Assembly: GCA_003220495.1 (NCBI GenBank)
Contig: QHSP01000113.1
Span: forward strand, 1-43,808
Length of the DNA stretch: 43,808 bases
Reading direction: 5' to 3'
Origin: Candidatus Rokuibacteriota bacterium
GTDB lineage: Bacteria > Methylomirabilota > Methylomirabilia > Rokubacteriales > CSP1-6
Shown here: piece by piece, positions 38,249 to 43,808 of the stretch
Numbering within the stretch: position 1 is the stretch's first letter
How the letters are laid out: each line of letters opens with the position of its first letter
Translations under genes and position numbers: made by a program
The notes under the pieces: model-generated
Seen by the model: the letters and a program-made list of their open reading frames with translations, nothing else
Database searches by the model: none
Told to the model about the DNA's origin: nothing

Positions 38249-39016
38249 ATGGAACTTCGCACCGTGAAAGCCGTCGTGACCGGGGGCGCTTCGGGTCTCG
38301 GGCGCGCCACCGCAGAACGCCTCCTCGCGGCCGGCGCAACCGTCGCATTGCTCGACCGCCCCGCCTCCGCGGGGGCCGAGGCCGCGAAGGCCATGGGGCA
38401 GCGCGCGATCTTCACGCCCGCCGACGTCACGAACGCCGATGAGGTCAGCGCGGCCCTCCAGATCGCCGGCGACCGTCTCGCCGGCGTCAACGTCCTCGTC
38501 AACTGCGCCGGGATCGGCACGGCGATGAAGACCTTCGGCAAGTCAGGCCCCGCGAAGCTCGAAGAATTCACCCGTGTCATCCAGGTGAACCTGATCGGGA
38601 CCTTCAACTGCATCCGCCTCACCGCCGCGCTCATGGCGAAGAACGCCCCCGGGGCCGAGGGCGAGCGAGGCGTCGTCATCAACACCGCATCGGTCGCGGC
38701 GTTCGACGGCCAGATCGGCCAGGCCGCCTACTCCGCCTCCAAGGGCGGCATCGTCGGCATGACCTTGCCGGTCGCGCGCGATCTCGCCGAGCTCGGGATC
38801 CGCGTCGTGACGATCGCACCGGGCATCTTCGACACGCCGCTTCTGGCCACCCTGCCCGATCCGATCCGCGTCTCGCTCGGCAAGCAGGTGCCGTTCCCGC
38901 AGCGCCTCGGCCGGCCGGGAGAGTTTGCGGCGCTGGCGGTCCACATCATCGAGAACGCGATGCTGAACGGCGAGACGATTCGGCTCGACGGCGCGATCCG
39001 GATGCAGCCGCGCTAG
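38249..39016 (+). CDS. SDR oxidoreductase, 3-hydroxyacyl-CoA dehydrogenase type-2-like
   Basis: 255 residues. [20 protein letters not shown] (TGxxxGxG), [22 protein letters not shown], Ser in [12 protein letters not shown], and the YSASKGG active site. A long [20 protein letters not shown] stretch and [16 protein letters not shown] follow the pattern of type-2 3-hydroxyacyl-CoA dehydrogenase (HSD10-like) proteins, so fatty acid or branched-chain acyl-CoA oxidation is likely. A strong AGGAGGAG site precedes the ATG. It is divergent from the mutasome operon and 5 nt ahead of the spermidine-synthase-like gene, so those two are probably cotranscribed. Confidence 0.87.
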   Translation: MELRTVKAVVTGGASGLGRATAERLLAAGATVALLDRPASAGAEAAKAMGQRAIFTPADVTNADEVSAALQIAGDRLAGVNVLVNCAGIGTAMKTFGKSGPAKLEEFTRVIQVNLIGTFNCIRLTAALMAKNAPGAEGERGVVINTASVAAFDGQIGQAAYSASKGGIVGMTLPVARDLAELGIRVVTIAPGIFDTPLLATLPDPIRVSLGKQVPFPQRLGRPGEFAALAVHIIENAMLNGETIRLDGAIRMQPR

Positions 39017-39021
39017 CGCAC

Positions 39022-39786
39022 GTGGTCGCGACTCCGGAGAGCCCCACGGGGGCTGGATCTCCCGGACCCGAGGCGACCGACCACGCGAGCTCCGCGGGGC
39101 GGCGCGCGGCCCTCCGTGTGATCGAGCGCCCGCGCATCGCGTTCAGAGGCTGGTCCCGCCTGTCGGGCAAGATCCGCGTCGTCGACCGTGGCCGCGAGCG
39201 TCAGCTCATGGTCCACGGGGAGATTCTTTCGATCTATCCCCTCGACGGGAACTGGACGCGCGTGCGTCGCGAGTACTGGTGGAAGGCGCTCGCCTTCATC
39301 GAGCTGCCCCGTCGGCCGTCGGCGCTCCTGGTCGGCCTGGGCGGCGGCACGCAGATTCATCTCCTCCACCGCCTGACCTCCCCGCGACAGATCACCGTGA
39401 TCGAGCGCGACCCGGTCATCGTGCGCGTCGCCAGCGAATGGTTCGGGCTGGACCGGGTCGGAAAGCTCGAGATCGTCTGCGCGGAGGCCGAGACCGCGAT
39501 CGCGGGGCTCGCGCAGGCCGGGCGGCGGTTCGACTACGTCATGGAGGACGTCACCTACGCCGACGAGCCGGAGGTGGCGCTGCCGAAGCTCCTGGCGATG
39601 GTTCCCCTGGTGACACCGCGGGGATCGCTGGTGATCAATCGCCACCGGCACGGCGATCCCAAGCCGATGGCGCGCACCCTGCGGTTCTACTTCGGCGAGG
39701 TGAAGATTCGTCGCGTGCGGCGCACGGGCGAGAACACGCTGATCTGCTGCTCGCGCCCGCTCGTCAGTCGCGCCGCAGACGCTTGA
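39022..39786 (+). CDS. Spermidine-synthase-like SAM-fold protein
   Basis: 254 residues from GTG 39022, 5 nt after the SDR stop. The first ~35 residues are low-complexity. The core is a class I SAM/dcSAM Rossmann fold: [16 protein letters not shown] (GxGxG-like), then [19 protein letters not shown] with an acidic end of strand 2, then [14 protein letters not shown]. The fold and the pattern IERDP resemble polyamine synthase-related proteins, but the Asp of the usual catalytic motif is uncertain, and no S-adenosylmethionine decarboxylase is nearby. It might be a methyltransferase. The last 23 nt overlap the 3' end of the convergent ettA gene. Confidence 0.7.
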   Translation: MVATPESPTGAGSPGPEATDHASSAGRRAALRVIERPRIAFRGWSRLSGKIRVVDRGRERQLMVHGEILSIYPLDGNWTRVRREYWWKALAFIELPRRPSALLVGLGGGTQIHLLHRLTSPRQITVIERDPVIVRVASEWFGLDRVGKLEIVCAEAETAIAGLAQAGRRFDYVMEDVTYADEPEVALPKLLAMVPLVTPRGSLVINRHRHGDPKPMARTLRFYFGEVKIRRVRRTGENTLICCSRPLVSRAADA

Positions 39787-41443
39787 ACCGCAGCCGATGC
39801 GGCCGCTCGGCCTCGGCGCCGAGCCGCTTGCGGCGATCGGCCTCGTAGTCGGCGTAGTTGCCCTCGGACCAGACCGCCTTGCCTTCGTCCTCGAAGGCCA
39901 GGATGTGCGTCGCGATCCGATCGAGGAACCAGCGATCGTGGCTGATCACCACCGCGCACCCCGCGAAGCCGAGGAGCGCGTCCTCGAGCGCGCGCAGGGT
40001 GTCGACGTCGAGGTCGTTGGTTGGCTCGTCGAGCAGCAGGAGGTTGGCGCCGCTCTTGAGCATGGTCGCCAGGTGGAGACGATTCCGCTCGCCGCCCGAG
40101 AGCTCCGCGACACGCTTCTGCTGATCGCTTCCCCTGAAGTTGAACGAGGCGACGTAGCTGCGTGACTGCACCGTCCGGCCGCCGAGCATGATCGTGTCGG
40201 CGCCGCCGGAGATCTCTTCCCAGACGGTTCGTTTCGCGTCGAGGGCGTCCCGGCTCTGGTCGACGTAGGCCGGCTTCACCGTGTCGCCCACGCGCAGGGT
40301 CCCGGCGTCGGGCTTTTCCTGACCGACGATCATGCGGAACAAGGTCGTCTTCCCGGCGCCGTTGGGGCCGATGACGCCCACGATGCCCCCCCGGGGCAGC
40401 TTGAACGACAGGCCCTCCACCAGGACGCGATCTCCATACGACTTCCGGACGTCGTCGGCCTCGACGACGACGTCGCCGAGCCGCGGCCCGGGCGGAATCG
40501 CGATCTCGAGCGCAGATGCGCGCGTCTCGAACGATTCGTTGAGCATCGCGTCGTAGGCTTGCAGACGCGCCCGGCCCTTGGCCTGGCGGGCGCGCGGCGC
40601 CATCTGGACCCACTCGAGCTCGCGGGCGAGCGTGCGCTGGCGCGAGAGATCGGCCTTCTCCTCCTGCTCGAGGCGCTGACGCTTCTGCTCGAGCCAGGAC
40701 GAGTAGTTGCCCTCCCACGGGATGCCGTGGCCGCGATCGAGCTCGAGGATCCAGCCCGCCACGTTGTCGAGGAAGTAGCGGTCGTGGGTGATCGCCACGA
40801 CCGTCCCCGGATACTCTTTCAGGAACCGCTCGAGCCACGCCACCGACTCGGCGTCGAGGTGGTTCGTGGGCTCGTCGAGCAGCAGCATGTCCGGGCGCGC
40901 GAGGAGGAGCCGGCAGAGGGCCACGCGCCGGCGCTCACCGCCCGAGATCTTCGTCACGTCCATCTCACCGGGCGGCACCCGCAGCGCGTCCATCGCGAGC
41001 TCGACGGTGCGATCGAGATCCCAGGCGTTCGCCGCGTCGATCTTGTCTTGCAGCCGCGCCTGCTCGTCGAGCAGCTTCTCCATCTCGTCGGCGTCGATCG
41101 GCTCGCCGAGCTTCGCGCTGACCTCCTCGAATCGCGTGAGCAGCGCCCGGATCTCGGCGACGCCCTCCTCGACGTTGCCGCGGACGTCCTTGCTCGGATC
41201 GAGCTGCGGCTCCTGCGGGAGATAGCCGATCCGGAGGCCCGTCCCCGGAAACGCTTCGCCGAGGAAGTCGCGGTCGACGCCGGCCATGATCCGAAGCAGC
41301 GTGGACTTGCCGGCGCCGTTGGCGCCGAGCACGCCGATCTTCGCCCCGTGGAAGAACGAGAGCCAGATGCCGCGGAGGATCTCCCGCTTGGGCGGGACGA
41401 CCTTCCGGAGATCCTTCATCACGAACGCGTATTCGCCGGCCAT
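39764..41443 (-). CDS. ettA: EttA-type ABC-F translational throttle protein
   Basis: 559 residues, typical for EttA (~555). Two ATP-binding cassettes: Walker [10 protein letters not shown] and GPNGAGKTT, signature motifs SGGERRRVA and SGGERNRLH, Walker [15 protein letters not shown] and [11 protein letters not shown]. The opening [20 protein letters not shown] is the EttA-specific N-terminus. The linker with the PtIM-type segment ([20 protein letters not shown]) is present. No transmembrane domain. EttA binds the ribosomal E site and gates the first peptide bond according to the ATP/ADP ratio. The ATG has AGGAGG 11 nt upstream. It is the last gene of the operon with the CoA-binding protein and RNase D, and its 3' end overlaps the convergent gene by 23 nt. 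Confidence 0.93.
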   Translation of the reverse strand: MAGEYAFVMKDLRKVVPPKREILRGIWLSFFHGAKIGVLGANGAGKSTLLRIMAGVDRDFLGEAFPGTGLRIGYLPQEPQLDPSKDVRGNVEEGVAEIRALLTRFEEVSAKLGEPIDADEMEKLLDEQARLQDKIDAANAWDLDRTVELAMDALRVPPGEMDVTKISGGERRRVALCRLLLARPDMLLLDEPTNHLDAESVAWLERFLKEYPGTVVAITHDRYFLDNVAGWILELDRGHGIPWEGNYSSWLEQKRQRLEQEEKADLSRQRTLARELEWVQMAPRARQAKGRARLQAYDAMLNESFETRASALEIAIPPGPRLGDVVVEADDVRKSYGDRVLVEGLSFKLPRGGIVGVIGPNGAGKTTLFRMIVGQEKPDAGTLRVGDTVKPAYVDQSRDALDAKRTVWEEISGGADTIMLGGRTVQSRSYVASFNFRGSDQQKRVAELSGGERNRLHLATMLKSGANLLLLDEPTNDLDVDTLRALEDALLGFAGCAVVISHDRWFLDRIATHILAFEDEGKAVWSEGNYADYEADRRKRLGAEAERPHRLRFKRLRRD

Positions 41444-41463
41444 GTGTCCGGCTTCCTCCTTCG

Positions 41464-41922
41464 TCAGTCCGCCAGCGACCCGTGTGATGTCAGCCGTCGA
41501 TGCTCGGGCATCATGCAGCGATCCTGGACCACGCGAATCCCGGCTCGCGCGAGCTTCTCGGCGGCATCGTCGTTCCTGATGCCGAGCTGGAACCAGACCG
41601 TCTTCGGCCGCCACGGCAGGGCCAGGATCTCGTCCGCGTGATCCGGCAGGTATTCGGGGCGCCGGAAGACCTCGATCACGTCGGCCGGCTCGGCGAGCTC
41701 GCGAAGCGACGCGACGGTCGCGACATCGTGCAGCCGACGCCCGGCGAATCGCGGATTGACCGGCCGGATCTGATAGCCGCACGAACGCAGATACGCCGGC
41801 ACGTAGTACGCCGGCTCGAACGAGTCCGCCTTGGCCCCGAGGACGGCCACGGTCCTGGACTCGCGGAGGATCGCGGCCAGGCCGGAATCGTCGTCGACGA
41901 GCAGAGCATGCCAGTCACTCAT
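41464..41922 (-). CDS. CoA-binding domain protein (YccU type)
   Basis: 152 residues. [23 protein letters not shown] (nucleotide-binding glycine loop variant), [12 protein letters not shown], then [21 protein letters not shown] and [20 protein letters not shown], then [11 protein letters not shown] at the end. This is the CoA_binding_2 / YccU family, a Rossmann-fold protein thought to bind CoA; the cellular role is not established. AAGGTG sits upstream of the ATG. It lies 14 nt downstream of RNase D and 20 nt upstream of ettA in a single minus-strand operon. Confidence 0.85.
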   Translation of the reverse strand: MSDWHALLVDDDSGLAAILRESRTVAVLGAKADSFEPAYYVPAYLRSCGYQIRPVNPRFAGRRLHDVATVASLRELAEPADVIEVFRRPEYLPDHADEILALPWRPKTVWFQLGIRNDDAAEKLARAGIRVVQDRCMMPEHRRLTSHGSLAD

Positions 41923-41936
41923 GGAGCTTCACCTTC

Positions 41937-43094
41937 TCACGGCGCGGCGAGCGCGGCAACGATCTCTCCGCCGAAGGTCTCGGCCCGCCAGCGGCGCACG
42001 CCGTCGAGCATCGCGAGCGCCTCGGTGTCTCGCGGCGCCGCGAGCGCAACCGCGGTGATCAGCCGGTTGGGCAGGAGCAGCCCGGGCTCGAGGCCCAAGC
42101 GCGGCGCGGCCTCCGTCCGCCACTGGCGGAGCGCCTCGATCCGACGGGCGGCGATGCCCGGGATCCGCAGGCGGGGCGAACGCTCGAGCACCGGCAGCGC
42201 GGTCTCGGGAATCTCTCGGCCGCGGGCGATGGTGGCCAGAATCGCCTCACCCCACCGTTCGATCACTCTCGGCGTGCATCCCGGGATCACGGCGAGCGCC
42301 GCCGCGTCGGCCGGCGGATTCTGCGCCAGCCGGACGAGCGTCTCTTCGGCGAGGATCTTGAAGGGCGGCCGGTCCGCCGAGCGCGCGAGCTGCTCGCGGA
42401 GCTCGTAGAGCTCGCGCAGGATCGCGAGATGCTGCGGCGGGAGGTCACGGGCGCCCTTGAGCCGCGCAAACGCGTTGGGGTCCACGATCCGCTCGACGGC
42501 GGGCTGGGCCGCGAGCGCCGCGCATTCCTCCTCGACCCAGGCGAGGCGGCCGATACGCTCGAGCTCCTCGGTGAGCCTGCGCTTGAGCGCGAAGAGATGG
42601 AGCACGTCGGACTCCGCGTAGCGGCGCTGAGCCTCGGACAGAGGGCGGCGCGACCAGTCGTCGCGCTGTCGCGAAGGCGGCAGCTCGACGCCGAGGTAGG
42701 TCCCCAGCAGCACGTCCAGACCGAGCGCCTTGGCGCCAAGAAAGCGCGCGGCGATCGAGGTATCGAACAACGCGGCGAAGCCGAATCCCCGGCGCTTGAG
42801 CTGGACCAGATCGTTGTCGCCCGCGTGCAGGACGGTGACGACGGATGGCGTGGCGAACACCGACGCGAGCGGCCCGAGATCGCCGAGCGCGATCGGATCG
42901 ACGAGCCAGACGTCGCCGGACGCCGGAGCGAGCTGGATGAGCGCGAGGCGCTCCGGATAGTGATGCAGGCTGTCGCCCTCCGTATCGAGCGCGACCTCAC
43001 CGGACGTGGCGAGGCGCTGCGAGACCTGCGCGAGGTCGGGAGCCGTCTCGACCCAGTGGGACCCGAGCGTCGCGATGGGCCGGATCCCGCTCAG
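41937..43094 (-). CDS. rnd: Ribonuclease D
   Basis: 385 residues. The DEDD exonuclease domain has VALDTEGDSLHHY (Asp, Glu), VVTVLHAGDNDLVQLKR (Asp), and RRYAESDVLHLFAL (Tyr and final Asp). Two HRDC-like helical regions follow: ~205-285 and ~300-380. RNase D trims the 3' ends of tRNA precursors and small RNAs. Start: no ATG, GTG or TTG exists between the upstream gene's end and the first active-site motif. A CTG at 43094 overlaps the SDR stop by 4 nt (CTGA) and yields a normal N-terminus (LSGIRPIATLGSHWVETAPD). I take that start; a start inside the SDR gene would be odd. Confidence 0.88.
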   Translation of the reverse strand: MSGIRPIATLGSHWVETAPDLAQVSQRLATSGEVALDTEGDSLHHYPERLALIQLAPASGDVWLVDPIALGDLGPLASVFATPSVVTVLHAGDNDLVQLKRRGFGFAALFDTSIAARFLGAKALGLDVLLGTYLGVELPPSRQRDDWSRRPLSEAQRRYAESDVLHLFALKRRLTEELERIGRLAWVEEECAALAAQPAVERIVDPNAFARLKGARDLPPQHLAILRELYELREQLARSADRPPFKILAEETLVRLAQNPPADAAALAVIPGCTPRVIERWGEAILATIARGREIPETALPVLERSPRLRIPGIAARRIEALRQWRTEAAPRLGLEPGLLLPNRLITAVALAAPRDTEALAMLDGVRRWRAETFGGEIVAALAAP

Positions 43095-43808
43095 GCCTTC
43101 GTCTCGGCGAGAGCTTGCTCGAGTCGCTCGTGTCGACGACGGAGCGCCTCGAGACCCTCCTCGTGGGTGATCACGTAGAGGCGATTCGCGCGGATCGCGG
43201 CGAGCACCATGTCGGCCACTGCCGCCGGCGCGAGCGTGCGCCCCATCAGCTCGACCGGCTCGGACGCGCTCGGCGCCTCGTTCGCCAGATCGGGCGGTCG
43301 ATTCCGGGCGCTGTCGCGGATCTGGGTCGCCACGCCCATCGGGCACAGGACCGAGACCCCGATGCGGTAGGGCCGGAGATCCTTCGCGAGAGTCTCGGAC
43401 AGGCCGACGACGGCGTACTTCGAGGTGTTGTAGACGCCCAGGCCGCGCGTCGCGACGAGGCCGGCCATCGACCCCGTGTTGACGATGTGACCGGGCTCCT
43501 TCGACGCGATCATCCGTGGCACGAACGCTTCGACGCCGTGGATGACGCCCCAGAGGTTCACGCCGAGCACCCACTGCCAGTCCCGGTGCGTGGCGGACTC
43601 GAGACCGCCCCACAGGGCCACCCCGGCGTTGTTGCAGAGCACGTTGACACGGCCGAAGGTCCTGAAGGCGGTCGCGGCCAGCGCTTGTACGGACGTGAGG
43701 TTGGTGACGTCGGTCGGGACACCCAGCGCCTCGCCGCCCCGGGTCCTGATCGACTCGACGACCGCGGCGAGGGCGCGCTCGTCGATGTCGGCGACGACGA
43801 CCTTCGCG
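43091..43808 (-). CDS. SDR oxidoreductase (5' truncated at the window end)
   Basis: ~239 residues are visible; the N-terminal TGxxxGxG nucleotide loop lies beyond the window. What is seen: AKVVVADIDERALAAVVESI, then a TDVTN segment, NVLCNNAGVALWG (NNAG), Ser in IVNTGSMAG, catalytic VYNTSKYAV (YxxxK), then a basic C-terminal helix (EGLEALRRRHERLEQALAET). It belongs to the classical SDR class; the long C-terminus and absence of a clear sugar or acyl-CoA signature prevent a substrate call. It heads the visible part of the operon with RNase D, CoA-binding protein and EttA and overlaps the RNase D start by 4 nt. Confidence 0.85.
   Translation of the reverse strand, partial: AKVVVADIDERALAAVVESIRTRGGEALGVPTDVTNLTSVQALAATAFRTFGRVNVLCNNAGVALWGGLESATHRDWQWVLGVNLWGVIHGVEAFVPRMIASKEPGHIVNTGSMAGLVATRGLGVYNTSKYAVVGLSETLAKDLRPYRIGVSVLCPMGVATQIRDSARNRPPDLANEAPSASEPVELMGRTLAPAAVADMVLAAIRANRLYVITHEEGLEALRRRHERLEQALAETKA

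Noticed and set aside
1-43808. CRISPR arrays, tRNA, rRNA, transposases, prophage genes
   Set aside because: None could be recognised on reading both strands; no regularly spaced repeats longer than two copies and no transposase-like proteins.

Overview
The window is about 43.8 kb of very GC-rich bacterial chromosome from an uncultured-type lineage. Several things point to a Rokubacteria/Methylomirabilota-like soil or groundwater bacterium: a hopanoid C-3 methylase (hpnR), a tungsten aldehyde:ferredoxin oxidoreductase operon, a UGSC-type selenoprotein, many VOC and SDR family enzymes, and an ImuA-ImuB-DnaE2 mutasome. The taxonomic call is inference from gene content only. I found no rRNA, tRNA, IS element, prophage or CRISPR array.

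Layout. 3-1898: end of a D-aminoacylase-type amidohydrolase and a VOC protein. 2001-8266: an envelope/redox block around an NtrC-type sigma-54 response regulator. Three good -24/-12 (sigma-54) promoters lie here, in front of a BON/zinc-finger/peptidoglycan-binding operon, a small secreted protein plus lipoprotein, and a di-heme oxidoreductase. 8315-12944: hpnR with Lin0512 and VOC genes, a Tat-exported PhoD phosphatase and a periplasmic protein. 13035-19790: a ThDP enzyme, then minus-strand genes for methylmalonyl-CoA epimerase, Nudix, aldo/keto reductase, a CopC-like protein, GNAT and a 3-hydroxyisobutyrate-dehydrogenase-like reductase. 19896-24898: the translationally coupled operon dehydrogenase - GYD protein - polyferredoxin - FAD/NAD oxidoreductase - tungsten AOR. 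24982-31483: a DMT exporter, the UGSC selenoprotein fusion with its small partner, and kinase-pgl-zwf (sugar acid / oxidative pentose phosphate). 31562-39016: a lipoprotein, an SDR, the mutasome and another SDR. 39022-43808: a spermidine-synthase-like protein, and a minus-strand operon SDR - RNase D - CoA-binding protein - EttA.

The most notable observations are these. (1) An in-frame TGA followed at once by GSC and by a perfect bacterial SECIS-like hairpin makes two apparent ORFs into one 549-residue selenoprotein. (2) A compact sigma-54 regulon surrounds its own candidate activator. (3) A recurring leaderless promoter layout appears: TTGC-type -35, 17 nt, TANNNT, 6 nt, start codon.

Many genes overlap by 4 nt (ATGA, GTGA and apparently CTGA), so translational coupling is common. 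Perfect hairpins lie between several convergent gene pairs.
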